Positions 1 to 12,659 of a stretch of DNA of 64,000 nucleotides are shown here, piece by piece (within the stretch, counting starts at the first letter, position 1; each line of letters begins with the position of its first letter). The position numbers and the translations under genes are program-made. The notes under the pieces were generated by a model. The model saw only the letters and a list, made by a program, of their open reading frames with translations. It searched no databases and was not told the DNA's origin. Source of the stretch: Pomphorhynchus laevis (lineage: Eukaryota > Acanthocephala > Palaeacanthocephala > Echinorhynchida > Pomphorhynchidae); assembly GCA_012934845.2 (NCBI GenBank), contig WNNJ02003145.1, forward strand, positions 43,334 to 107,333. The letters run 5' to 3'.

Positions 1-110
1 CTGCTATGTTATTAGGTTTCGCCCCCCCCTATTGCTCGACAAAACATAGCAGTAGGACCAAATACGTGATAATGACGTATTTCCGCTGATGTGTTTCCTC
101 CGCTATGTTT
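1..110 (-). mobile_element. Terminal fragment of a direct-repeat element (family DTR)
   Basis: Reverse-complement similarity to the ends of the ~1 kb elements at 14930-16035 and 43000-43990. Shared words are TGCTATGTTATYAGGTTT, a GYCGAG stretch next to a C/G run, and AAATACGTCATTA on the opposite strand. The stretch has its own stem, CTGCTATGTT near the start pairing with AACATAGCAG about 40 bases on. The element continues past the left edge or is truncated there. No coding capacity is seen. Confidence 0.55.
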
Positions 111-737
111 CAATTCAGAACATAACCGGAGCTTACAAAATTGATTAAAAGAAGTGATCACATTTAGATTCAATAAGGACCAATTATGGCGGATTGTTTA
201 GAACTGGATTGCGTTTATTATATGTTTGTGATCGTAAAAAAAGCGACAATCACGAGCATCAAGAGTAATCACCTGATCCAATCGGAGATGTAAATAAATA
301 ATCACGATCGTTTATTGCATTTCACAAATTGGTTTTTTTCTGAAGAAAAATTCAATTTGCATTGATGAACTATTAAAAATACTAATTTGTCCATAATAGT
401 CGGGCGCTATTTCACGTATTCGTTCAGTACTTATCCAGGACGTTGTAATTCAGGGCTCCTACCCTTTTCTAAAATGGTTTACCCTATTTCTACAGTTTAT
501 AGATGGTGTATTCAAGCTAAATATCGAAAATTAAATTAAAGGTTTACTCTACTGGTATCACATTAAGTCACTGCATCACACAGTTATATATATACGAAAT
601 ATGATTATTGGTCTCTACCAACAAAAAAAAACAGATTAATTCTTCAATTTTACGTTTCGCCTTGCGGCTTCTTTAAAAATTGTAAGTAGTTGTTGTTAGA
701 TATAGTTTAAACTCGACAATAGTTTAAAGATAGTTTA

Positions 738-930
738 TCGACAAAACGATAACTAGTACTTTTTCGTAATTGTTTCGACTCATCATTGCCGGGTAACTCC
801 CACGGATTTCTCTTACGTTCTCTTATATATGAGAAAAGTGAGAGAAATCCGTGGGAATTACCCGGCACTGATGAGTCGAAACAATGACGAAACGGTACTA
901 GTTATCGTTTTGTCGATTCTTTCGTGGCTG
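738..930. mobile_element. Palindromic MITE, family 1
   Basis: Two nearly perfect inverted arms of about 80 bases flank a short AT loop. The arms begin TCGACAAAACGATAACTAGT and carry GGGTAACTCCCACGGATTTC. A partial copy of the right end lies at 2715-2775 (CAATGACGAAAC ... TTCTTTCGTGGCTG). No ORF is present, so this is a non-autonomous foldback element. It lies downstream of the last visible FTSJ3 exon, probably in an intron. Confidence 0.75.
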
Positions 931-1162
931 TTATATATATGATGTTCTCAATCTCAGTTTCTTATAGTCAAGCATCCGAAAGTTTGATCCTCTGGATGTT
1001 AATGATAGTCTGCATTGCAAATTGTAGGATTTAAGAGCTAACGCCACCTACAATTTAAGCTAGATGTCGGAAATCCATTTTCACAACGTCACAGAGGCAG
1101 CCGAAACGACGTGTGATAGTTCATCTTACAGACGATGGCTGCCGGCTATCACATGACCGTCT

Positions 1163-1283
1163 AGGAGTGACGAGAGTTTGAGGATGAAGAATATGTTCGA
1201 TACATAAACTTGTAGCGAACATAAGTAAGTTTATGTAGCGAACATATTCTTCAGCCTGCAAACTCTCGTCACTCTCGTTATAT
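1163..1283. mobile_element. Palindromic MITE, family 2
   Basis: Inverted arms of about 50 bases (GGAGTGACGAGAGTTTG on the left, its complement near 1262-1280) surround a loop near 1208-1225. It is an imperfect hairpin with no ORF and no other copy noticed in the window. Confidence 0.6.
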
Positions 1284-1767
1284 ATGGTCATTATCGCAAT
1301 ATATATTTAACATTTTCTTAAATAAATATAAATTGATAAAATCCTTATTAAAATCAAATTAATTAAATAATTAATCATCTTAAACATAAATTGATAAAAT
1401 CTTTATATATATTCTAGCTAATATTCTAGCTAATTAAAATCAAGAATAAAGAATATTATTTTTTAAATGATAGTATAATATATTTATAATATATGAAAAA
1501 ATCAACGGCAATTCGACAAATTAATAAAATATTATCTCGCCAATAGAATTCTTGGAATTGTGCTATATTCTTTGTAATCGAATGTATATTTGATTTTCTA
1601 TACTCACGTTTATTTATCGCAATAATGCCATAGCTACTTCCATATTAAAACAAAATTAATATTAATTAATTTATCAATTAAAATTATTTTTTTTATTTCT
1701 ATTTTATAACACAAAAAATGAATTTAATGGTCAAAACAACAAATTTAATGTGAGCAAAAAAATTAAC

Positions 1768-4700
1768 CTTAGGTGCTTCAGGAGGACGTCTACAGTGTTT
1801 CTCTTCGTCCTCTACAAACCAACCAGGTAAATCATCTGTATCGCCATACCCAGTAAATCTATCCAGCACAATTTTTTAAAGTGAAAAATTAAAAAAGCTT
1901 ACCGATTATACGATTTATCGATTATTTCTTCACGATCCTTTGAACTTTGTTTCATTACATGGGCAAGAGCAAGCTCCTCAGCGGATAGTGATTCAAGTTT
2001 AGTGTTAACATTGTTCTTGCGTTTCTTTCGTTTTTCTAAATATTCAAGTAAATATTGAATAAAAACAGTCATCTGGACAATTATACCTTTTATAATAAGG
2101 TCTTTCTCTAGATCATTATCGGAATCTTCTTAAATAAAAATAAATTGATAAAATCTTAATTAAAATCAAATTAAATAAATAATTAGTCATCTTAAACATA
2201 AATTGATAAAATCTTAATATAAAAATAAAAATTATATATTTGATTTAATTAAAATAAATCAATTAATCGTCTTTGTTTAATTACATGGGCGATTATTAAT
2301 CGTCTTAAACATAAGTTAAAAATTAAGTGATAAAATCTAAATATAAAAAAATTAAATATATATTTATTAAAATAAAACGATTAATATACTACATCATAAA
2401 GATGACATATATGCGCAGAGTTTACGGAATAAATAATTTTTCTGTATTAAATTAAAAATTATTAAATTATAAATTCATAAATGTTGAAAGTATAATTCTT
2501 ACAAAACGCAATTCTCGGTCAAAGTATGAAAAATACTCTAAAATACGTAGTTTGTCTAAACTGTTAGAGTCTAGAAAGTTTAACAATATCATAGTGGCTT
2601 TCAAGTGTGAATTTGTCGCATAAAACAAATTTAATCTAAAAATTTTAGACATAAAATTTTAAACTCCTTATTAAATTCATCAACTACTTGATTTTTGTAT
2701 AACATTTTATATGAAAAACAATGACGAAACAACGGGACCTGTTATCGATTTGTCCATTCTTTCGTGGCTGCCACAAAATCATATTATAATAATTTATATA
2801 ATTGGCTGTCAATAAACTATTTCCCATTAAATTCTCTCATTTCTCAGTGAAAAACATTTTATAATTTTAAACATTTTACGATTCACAATTTTAACAAAAT
2901 AATAGCTCAAAACAGTTTTCTGTCTTTTCTAGCTCAATTGTAGGCTACAAGACAGTTCCACTATAATTTAGATTTTGATAAAATAAAATTATTGACTGGA
3001 TCCTTTACTGTAATGTTGCTCAATAAAAATTTAATTAAATCGAAATAGGCTCAGATTAATGCCAGTGAAATATAAATGATAACAGACTAGACTAAGATGA
3101 GCGAACAAAATTTCAACTCAATCGCGTAGTTGGATTATCAAAATGGTTGAAAGGTGGTCGAATTAAGACAAGTGTGCATCCAAAGCGAACATCGAGTAAC
3201 TATTAATAAACATTTGTTCAGACAACAAATTTGATGTGGATTAGTTGATGCCTAAGGAAAATACGTTGCAGCAGGTGTAGAAATCATAAATTTCAAATAA
3301 TAGAAACAAATAATGCAACACGAAAAAATTATAATCGCAGTGGAAACCCAAGTACTGTATTTAAAACCGAAAAGAATTCGAAATATGCATAGTTGGATAA
3401 AAATAAGTTGCACTTAAACGATAAAATCTAAATACGAAAATATGAAGTAAGTTATGAACATTTATGACGGAGATAAAATAAATAGCAATCATCTGAATAA
3501 CAGCTAAAATTGCTTTTTAGAAATGACAATTTTGTTTTTATTCATTTTAATAAATAAAGTAAATATTCTGGGATCCAAAATAATTGGAGCTGGATCCATG
3601 AAAGGAGAAAAATTTTATTTGATATTTCGCTAACTTATGTTAGCATCTTCATAAAATTATAATGTAATTTTCTGAAGATGCCAACAGAAGTTAGCGAAAT
3701 ATCGATAAACAATTCCTATTTTCTTTGATCCAGCTCCAATAATTCTTTATCAATAATAAATCATTATCAACTATTTAAATTCTGGGATACCTTTTTATTT
3801 ATATCAAAGCGGAAAGAAAGAACAAAAACAAACATTTAACGCGAAAAGAAATGAAAGTCAATTAAAATTTTATTTGTAGTTTAATTAGCAAATTAAATTT
3901 CGAATTTCTAATTTAAAATTTAAAAATTTATTTGGCAATAGATTTGAGTAATCAAAATATGTATACCTAAATTACCGACTGCTTCCTTTATTACCAATTC
4001 CTCCATATCGTCAACCAAATTGTCCGCTCCAATATCAACTGAAGCCTGCGAAATTAAACAAAATAACGGACAAAATCCATTACAATTTATACCCTTTTAA
4101 ACCAGTCATCCACATTTCCATCAGACACGTTATTTTTAGAACTAAATAGTTTAAAAATAAATATTACAGAATTAAAAATATAAAGGTAACATTCAAATAT
4201 CAAATATATAATAATAATCTTATAGCTTCAATATACTGAATTATAGGAACAAATAATTTGTTTAATTTTAAAAATTCTTTATATTTTAATAGTTTTTGCT
4301 GTCGAAATTAATAGATAATTTTAATTTAATTAAATTTCTATCTGTTTTTGATTTCGTAAGCAGTAGCCATCGAAATATTGTAAAGCACTTTTTGAATTAA
4401 ACAACTTTATCTTTCTCCTAGAAATTTACTAAACACAAATAAAGAAAAAAATGATATTTTTAATATTATATAATATTAAATATTAATTTAAAATAGTTGA
4501 TAATGATCCATTTATTGATAATGAATTATTGGAGCAATAATTCATAAAGATAATACATAATTCATAAAGAATTATTAAGGAAAATTTTATTGATATTTCG
4601 TTAGCCTCTGTTAGCATTTTCAGAAAATTACAAAAAAAAATGATATTTTGCTCGCTCATGACCAGAAAGAACTACTGAAGAAATCTTCCGAAAATTACAA

Positions 4701-7700
4701 CAGATTGTAATTTACTGAAGATGCTAACAGAAGTAAGCAAAATATCAAATAAAATTTTCCTTCATTCTTTGATCCAGCTCCAATAATCCTTTATCAATAA
4801 ATGGATCATTATAAACTATTTTAAATTAATATTTTATATTATATAATATTAAAAATATCATTTTATACAATATAATAACACAACGAATGTATCGTTGAAC
4901 AATATTAAGCAAATATTTCGGCAAGCAACAGGATAACACTGAATTTTACTCAAATTTTGTTCATCGACATTATATGTTGGCAGAAGGTCTTTGATTTAAT
5001 ATTATATTTAATAAATATGATATTTTAATTAATTTGAATTTGATTAATATCAATATTTGCATAAATATCTACCATTTAAATAAATTAGACCTTGGAAAAA
5101 TTATTCAATTAAAAAAACACTGTTTTAAATCCAGTGCCACGTGCCTTATACCGAATATCGAAACCGGTTTTAAATCCGGTTTATAGTAAATATTGAAATG
5201 ATAGTATAAAACATTCATACTTGTTCTTAGACAATTCTGTAAATCGCTCAAATGTGTTCTGCTTCGTCAAAACATTCTAAATAATTAAGTGGATTAATTA
5301 ACAGGAAAAGTTAATTAATCAAACTTTCAAATCTCTTGCGCTCTCTAATGAAAAAGCTTGCTCATTTTGAATGTCAAATTCGTCTCCAGGATTAATCATC
5401 TTTAAAGCCAGGCGAGTTCGATGTTTTTGATTTTGCTTCTGCATTTTCTTTCGCTTTCTAAATTTGTAAATTTAGGAATCAAATAATATATTATTTCATT
5501 GATAATTAAAGTTAATTCATTGATGATAGTCAACTAAGTTATTGCCACTATCACTAAAAGTATAAAAATAAAATTTCAAAATAGTTATAAAAATATTGCA
5601 TATATAACCCTTCAACATTCATTGTAACTTCTTGTTGAAGTTTACTTTGCAAATCGTGAAATTCTGCACGTATTTTTTGGCGCCACTTTAGCAAATTTCT
5701 TAAAACATAAAGTATGCTAAATGTTCTTGAACTATAATTATAGAAAATAAACTTGCTTTATCTCCCTTTTACCAAAAACCTTAACGTCCTTCGCACATTC
5801 TAAGATTTCAGCACTTGTAGCAGTGCTATTTCGGATTCTATCATCATCGATTTCAATTTAGGAATCATTTATAATCAATTAATTATCAATTTCATTGATA
5901 ATTAAAATGTTCGTTTTTTTTTGCATTAGAAAATAAGGAACTCCTAACATATTTCAATTCTACACTTGAAATAAAAATGTATTGTTCAGTAGCAAAGTTA
6001 ATACGAATAAATAAGGAACATTATCTTTTTATAATTTTATTAATAATTTTAAAATTATTATTTACTAACAAAAGCAAAGCAATTTTAGTCCTTGATTTAA
6101 CTAAAACTCAGAGGCAAAACATAATATGTTTTGCCTCTAATGTCGATTTGCATTAGGCATTTTGTCTGGTGATTTTATTTATTTTTTCAACGATTTTTTG
6201 CTTTCGGCATGATAAGTTTGTGACCATTAATGATATTCGTTTACGATTTTAACTTTATGTTTTAAAAACAAGTTAGCAAAATATTTTTATTCTAATTAAA
6301 TAATAATTTTCTATCATTTTCATGCTGTTTATATTATAAAACGACTGTTCTGATACAACGTCTGTTATTTATTAGTCAATTCGTAAAAATTAACTTTTAT
6401 ATTAAATTTCAATTCATTATTTAAAGTTGATTTAAATTATAGAAAATCTAAAAACAATTATTAATTTTATTATTTAATTATTAAATTTTGATTTAGCATT
6501 ATTATGTTTTGTTTATTTTATAATAATATCAAATACGTAGAATCAGTTAGCTGATTTGATCATGTCAAGCCCTTTCCTATTGCAGTAAGCTACGAAATTT
6601 ACTTAGTTTTTCCATACTCTATATAATTTTTGATCTGTGACCCGTAAAACGTGATGCCTACTAAATTCTCCTTGCCGAACTTAACGAGAAACGAAACACT
6701 GACCGTTCCTATACTTTCACTATACGTAATAACATGGTTATACGATTCCGTACACTGAAAACTAACCTAAACAAAAACTACACTGAGAGTTGATCCTGAT
6801 CCCACATTTGACTATCGAAGGTTTAAAATTCAGTATATTATACAGTAAATCTGAATAATATAATCAATAATTTCTTATTATTAATTTCAAATTATTATTT
6901 AATTATTAAATTTTGATTTAGCATTATTATGTTTTGTTTATTTTATAATAATATTAAATACGTAGACTCAGTTAGCTGATTTGAGTTATTCAATCATAAT
7001 TCACAAGAGGTCGCTCGTGATCGCATATATGTTTGTTCCTTTATTTTTCATTTTATTTACAAAAAAAGTATTTTTTTATTATTCCCATTATTGTAACAAA
7101 TCGAACAAGTTTGGCTATTAAACTCGAAGAACCGATCTCCTTTTTAAGTAAAGTTATTAATGATATAAAGTTATTGCAACTGAGAGATATTGGAACTATC
7201 AAGATATTATATTATACTACTGTCAGTAAGAGAATATTAATATTAATTAATATGAATTATTAGTAATATAATATTAATAGAAAATTACAACTAATTTGCT
7301 ATTAATACGTTAGTAAAATATAAAAATTATTCAAAGGAGCAAAGTAATAGCATTTGTATTGTCTCTTTAATTAGTATAAAATTAAAATTTTAATTTTAAT
7401 TATTAATTTTAATTTTAAAAATTAATAGTTAATTGGTAAAAATAATCTTAAAATCGATTTTGAAGATTTATCTGCTAAATCGATATTTAGCAGAAACTAT
7501 AATTATTTACTTATAAATTAAATAATTATAATTAAATTCAAATTATATAATTTGAATTTAATTGCAGCTACAAAATCAAAGTCTTATAAACGATAAAACT
7601 AAGCAAACAAAACTACCTTCGTAAAATCGATCGGTCTGAGTGCTGAGCATCGGCTAAAATCTGGTCAATTTCTTCGTCACTGTTTACAATGTCAACTAAG

Positions 7701-10700
7701 TTATTGCCACTATCACTAAAAGTATAAAAATAAAATTTCAAAATAGTTATAAAAATATTGCATATATAACCCTTCAACATTCATTGTATCTTCTTGTTGA
7801 AGTTTACTTTGCAAATCGTGAAATTCTGCACGTATTTTTTGGCGCCACTTTAGCAAATTTCTTAAAACATAAAGTATGCTAAATATTCTTGAACTATAAT
7901 TATAGAAAATAAACTTGCTTTATCTCCCTTTTACCAAGAACCTTAACGTCCTTCGCACATTCTAAGATTTCAGCACTTGTAGCAGTGCTATTTCGGATTC
8001 TATCATCATCGATTTCAATTTCATAAGCATCACTAATGAGGTCAACATAATTATCACTTTCGATAAATTCCTTAGCGGAAATGCGTTTAAACAGATTTGT
8101 AACATTATCGGGATAGCCTTCACGATTTCGGGGTTTCCTACATGTCACTTTAGGAAATAGAGCATTTACAGTTAGCTTCAAAGGTTTATCAAGTTGAACC
8201 TCCTTATAAACGAACTTTTCATCGAAAAATCGAGGATCGTAACTGTCGAGGTTCAAGAATCCCTAAAGTTTTGAAATAGTGTAAGAATAATAATTAATAA
8301 TTCATTAATTTAATTATTAATAATTAAATAATTAATAATAATTAAATAATTATTAATTAATTAATAATTATTAATTTAAAAATGTCTTGTCAGTAATCGT
8401 TTATGTAAAAACGTTTATTTACAAAACATTATAACGTCTTTTATCAAATTAGTCTAAAGTTTCATACATAAAATATTATATTAAATAAAACGTTAAAATT
8501 CGTTCTTTAAGTATTTGTGTATTTGTGTATTTGTGTATTTGTGTTCTTTCAGTATCTGACTGTATCTATGTGGCAAAAAACATCAAAATTCACCTTTTCT
8601 ATATTTATATATAAATTGCGTTATATTATTTTATATTAATAATTTAATCCGTCAGATAAGCTGAAAAGAGTAATTTATGTGTAATAATTTAAGTATTTGT
8701 GTAGATATTTTATTTTTAAGAATTATAGTCAGGTCATCGTCATTATGAGAAAAATATTCAAAAACAATATCAAAATTCTAAGCACATTCGGTAGAATTTA
8801 TAAGAAAAAGTTTTTTAAACAGAGAAAGCATTTTAAAAGGTTGACGAAATACACAAACCTGACAGACCAAGAATATTTCGGAAGATTCTAAACGACTGGC
8901 ACTTGGTTTTGTCGTGTGAATTTGCTTAAAGAACTGTTGAGCCACCCAGCAAAATGAAAAATAATCTTTCGCTCGAAATAGTTTCGTCACAAACCAACCG
9001 TTTACCCGCAGAAATTCGACTGCAATCTTTAATGATTTTAAAGCTAAAACATCTAAAAAAAAGCTAATTCGTTTATATCTCGATTTATAATTAATTTATT
9101 AATAATCTATTTACAATTTAAATGTAACTCGTTGATAAGAATTTGTAGAAACAAAAATCAATTATAATAATTAATAATTAATATATGACAAGCAGTTCAA
9201 GACGACAAATTGGCTCATTACTTAACAATGCCATTTTTGAAAAAAAAATGGTTAATAAAAACCATTTTCCAATGAATTTATGTCTACAGAATTTAATACA
9301 TTTTCACTTTATAAATTCTCGAGAGGCTTGTATTTGATTTACTTCAGCTGCATTCATATAAAAATTTTTCTAATGCAATATAGGAAATGAGTATGTTATT
9401 TACCAATATTACTATAGCTCGATATAATATACATATTGCTCGATGTGATATACATGACACCACCATATACTTCTCTACTTTTAGCTGTTATTTTTAACAA
9501 TTAAGTAATTATGATCTCCTTAAAAAGTGTTTGCGCTACCTTAAAGTGTGGCACAAACGTTTTAAGTGCCACCTTATAAAGTGTTTGTGGCGACTATTAT
9601 ACCAAATAATGTCACAATTGTGACATAATTGTCCAATTTGTAAATTTGACATGTGAGTATCAATTGGTCTCCTCTCTTTGCAAGAGGAATTTTACACTTA
9701 TGAATGAATCATATAATTCATTAATAATCCTAAATTCATATGCATTACTAATGTATACTCAATTGATCATTTATATGGATTATTATGGGTCAATGGCAAT
9801 TAACTGTAATGAAACATCAAAAACTTACTTTGATTATATGAGTCGAGCAACCAACTCGTTCCCATGTTAGGAGCACCGTCATGTAGGACAATATCAGCTG
9901 AATGGTGGCCAAGATATTTCCTTAAATCCTAAATTTAACAAATCATAAGTTGACTCGTATAGATAAGATGGTAACTTACGTGTCGGCATTTTTCCATAGT
10001 AATGTCAGCACAAAATGTATGTACGTTTTTAAGTGGCTTAATAGGACACAAGTCAACACCTATCAAAGCAAATTAATTAAAAGTGTTGCAATCAATTCAA
10101 ATATTAAGTAAATTATTTAAATTATTAGGACTACAAAACTCGTGTATTTATTAATATCGTTATCGATAAATTCGTTATTGATTCTTCGGGATATTGCACA
10201 TTTAAGATTGACTTGGTAAATCCTCAATAACACGATACAAGTGTGGGTTCACAGTGAATGGTTCACACTAGAGTTGTGCAAGCTCGATAATGCGTAGTTA
10301 ACAATTGGTAGTTTGGTGCAGCTATACATTATACGCTTCAAAAGAAATATCTCAACAGATCTCGTTCAATCTTATAATAATACAAATTAATAATACAAAT
10401 TTATTTAACGTGGCAAATGCGTTCCAGCTGCACCCTTACAAGTCCACTAACAAAAAATGAAAAAGTCAAGCAGATAAATTGTTTAAATGGGATCGGATGT
10501 GGCGTTTGAAGCACGGCAGGGAAGTTGATTGGCGTATAAGAATAGGCAGATGATTCCGCGATAGAGGTGCAGCGACAACGAAGGAGCGGAAGATAAAAGA
10601 GGTAGAGTAGTTTGGAACAGTAAACAGGACGAGAATTATCAAAAAAATGAAGGTTGAGAAATGAAGGGGTATGAAAAGTTACAAGGCAGAAAGCAACGAG

Positions 10701-12240
10701 AAGAAGACGAATTTGAACACGACAATAAATTATAGGCAACTCGAGAAAAGCAAGATGGTAGGATGTATGATCAAAACGACGAAGACGGAGGAGAATTCGG
10801 ACGGCTGCGTTGACGATGCGTTGTAGGGGAAGAAGAGTGGATTTAGGTGAGTTGGAAAATAGACTAAGACAATAATCGAGTCTAGAAAAAATGAGAGAAG
10901 ATATGAGAGTCATATAAGAGGGGAAATCGATCAATCTACGAACTTGACGGAGGTTGCGGAGTATCGAGGTAGATAAGCGTACTTTATCTCTAACGAAAGG
11001 TTTAAGTGAAAGTCGCTTGTCGAAATGGAAGCCTAGGAAAACGAGATTATCAATGATAGGAAGAATTGTACAATTTAATGATACGGAGGGAGGTTCTAAG
11101 CCGAGGCGTCGAGGTAGATTCAAATAATTTTGGATTTATCAGGATTCAGAGAAATGCGAAGGGAAGAAAGATGATTGGAAATTGAGATAAGACAGTTGGA
11201 AGCAGACTTTAATAAAGTAACAAATTTATTTTTTAAATAATTTTCTACAAATTTACATACAGTTTTCAATTAAATAATCAGTACTCACTGATCAAAGATA
11301 CGAGAAGAGTGCAATGAAAACTAGCTGTCAGTTAGTCTTCATCACCATAACACTGTTATACAACCAGTAATATCGAACAACTGATATTATACAACTGATA
11401 TTGAACAATATAAAGCTTGAACTGATATAATACTTGTAATTTTGCATGTAACGAAATGTTAACATTACATAAACGTTCATTAAATTAATTTCGTTTATTA
11501 TATAAACGAAATTACATTACAAAATAAAAGAATAGACATAAAAGATTTATGAAATATTATTTTTGTTCTTTTCCAGATAGCTAATTGAACAGAGTGTCTT
11601 GGCTCTCAATAAACGCAATGAATTAGCGGAAATCTTCCACTATTAGGAATGTTACTTCCCAATCTATAATATTGTAATACTTGTTATTTTTTCAATAGAA
11701 CGTCAATTTTTACTAAATTCTACTAAAAAATATGTATCTAGTTGAGGTCCTACCACTCTAGTCCTAACAGTATTTCATTTGAAATAGATATAAGGCGAAG
11801 AGTTATAAATATGGGCAGGATCCATCACTGAATTCGTTGTATTAGTTTTTGAAATAATAACACAAAACTGCGCAAATGAACGTTTATTTGAAAAACTTAT
11901 TGCATATGTCATTTGGAAAGAGAGAGAAAATAAAAATAAGAATTAAAACTAATTTATTAAACGAGTCATACCAACTATTCGACTAGTTATTGGCATATTC
12001 TTCGCAGCAACCTGCAGCCATCCGCCAGGAGCAGCGCAAAGGTCTATACAGATCCTAGCATCGCTGAAGAAATTGTATGTCTGATTGAGTTGCATAAGCT
12101 TAAATGACGCACGAGAACGATACCCTAAACATAAGATTAGAGAGTTATATTAAAAATAAAAATAATTACAAACCTGATTCCTTTGCTAAAGAATAAAACT
12201 TATCGCGCCGATTCTTTCCGATTTTGTTTTTCTTGCCCAT
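1768..12240 (-). CDS. FTSJ3: FTSJ3/SPB1 pre-rRNA 2'-O-methyltransferase (15 exons, 3' end outside window)
   Basis: SPB1/FTSJ3 is a nucleolar RrmJ-fold enzyme that 2'-O-methylates 27S/28S pre-rRNA and acts in 60S assembly. Exons read by eye, all GT-AG unless noted: 12174-12240, 11972-12124, 9980-10059, 9829-9928, 8859-9043, 7919-8262, 7771-7860, 7617-7715, 5325-5457, 5221-5276, 4093-4141, 3976-4045, 2087-2128, 1903-2035, 1768-1858. Phases agree at every junction and give 564 codons without a stop. The N-terminus [16 protein letters not shown] is nearly the human one. The SAM loop CAAPGGW is present. The catalytic tetrad reads K31 (FKLMQL), D117 (HDGAPN), K154 (FVTKLF) and about E189 (SSEIF). 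After the DUF3381-like middle, the C-terminal block [13 protein letters not shown] matches the SPB1_C domain. The final ~150 residues are not found at 1-1767 and must lie to the left. The 6/7 intron uses a GC donor. Exons 10-12 are acidic and the least certain. Confidence 0.93.
3578..3748. mobile_element. MITE family A copy (intron of FTSJ3)
   Basis: Inverted ends AATTATTGGAGCTGGATC enclose arms containing GATATTTCGCTAACTT and GAAGATGCCAACAGAAG, with a central AAAATTATAATGTAATTTT. The same internal words recur at 4446-4866, 37655-37935 and 45850-45975. It is non-coding and lies in the intron between FTSJ3 exons 12 and 13. Confidence 0.7.
4446..4866. mobile_element. Long (~420 bp) palindromic MITE family A copy (FTSJ3 intron)
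   Basis: The outer inverted arms start AAATGATATTTTTAATATTA and end with its complement. Moving inwards come AAATAGTTGATAATGATCC and TTATTGGAGC on the left and their complements on the right. The hairpin core repeats GATATTTYGYTAGCYTCTG. The overall fold is almost end to end. It occupies the intron between FTSJ3 exons 10 and 11, where I found no further exon. Confidence 0.75.
5529..5859 (-). repeat. Recent partial duplication of FTSJ3 exons 6-8 inside intron 8
   Basis: This 331-bp stretch matches 7691-8021 with only a handful of differences. It contains the 3' part of exon 6, the whole of exon 7 (equivalent to 5609-5698) with its flanking splice signals, and the 5' part of exon 8. It sits between exons 8 and 9 of the functional gene. 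On both sides lie similar AGGAATCA...TTCATTGATAATTAAA words, which suggests the copy was inserted with, or between, short repeats. The duplicated exon 7 is 90 nt, enters and leaves in the same phase, and has no stop. Confidence 0.9.
6355..6985. mobile_element. Diverged DTR-type element with internal direct repeats (FTSJ3 intron 8)
   Basis: A ~105-bp segment at 6459-6560 (TTTAGCATTATTATGTTTTG ... AAATACGTAGA) recurs in the same orientation at 6877-6984, flanking ~310 bp. Upstream, 6361-6420 matches the TTATTTATTAGTCAATTC tract of the elements at 43000-43990 and 45500-45745. The AAATACGTAGACTCAGTT word is also in both large copies. No ORF is seen. The class is unresolved. Confidence 0.55.
10376..11225 (-). 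mobile_element. 5'-truncated CR1-like LINE fragment in FTSJ3 intron 2
   Basis: A minus-strand ORF (10401-11123) encodes the C-terminal end of a LINE ORF2: thumb/connection sequence with [18 protein letters not shown] and [19 protein letters not shown]. It lacks the catalytic palm. The 3' end has the family motif GTGGCAAATGC on the plus strand, followed by a short AATACAAATT-type repeat tail, as is usual for CR1/L2-like elements. It matches the full-length LINE at 17640-21740 and the plus-strand copy at 12660-13325. It lies between FTSJ3 exons 2 and 3. Confidence 0.85.
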
Positions 12241-12659
12241 CTTAAATCTAAAATACGAAATTTAAAATTATAATTCGAACAATTCAAATTAATTCATCTG
12301 TTAAATTTAATAATAAATGGTAAATCAATTGATATTTAATGTCGTTGTTAATGAAAAGAATACAAATTAATCTTTTGCAAAAATCGTAAAATTTAAAATT
12401 AAGTCAAAATTTAAATACGACAATATTTCAGCAAGGAGGACACTTATTTAAGATTTCAGTAGGGCATCATCGGTAAAAATGAATATCATATATTAAATAT
12501 CGTATAATAAATAATATAATTTAATATCGTAAAATAATCAAATATCGTATACAGCAATCAATGATAATTGCTTGTTAAAAAATACTAAACAATAATTTTA
12601 AAATTGTTTAATATTCGTAAAATAATATCTTACAAACATGAAATTTCTAATTTTGAAAA

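Noticed and set aside
7033-7263. 76-codon plus-strand ORF
   Set aside because: Lies in FTSJ3 intron 8, is low complexity, and its neighbourhood is a repeat element.
9646-9870. 74-codon plus-strand ORF
   Set aside because: Overlaps FTSJ3 exon 4 on the opposite strand and has no independent support.
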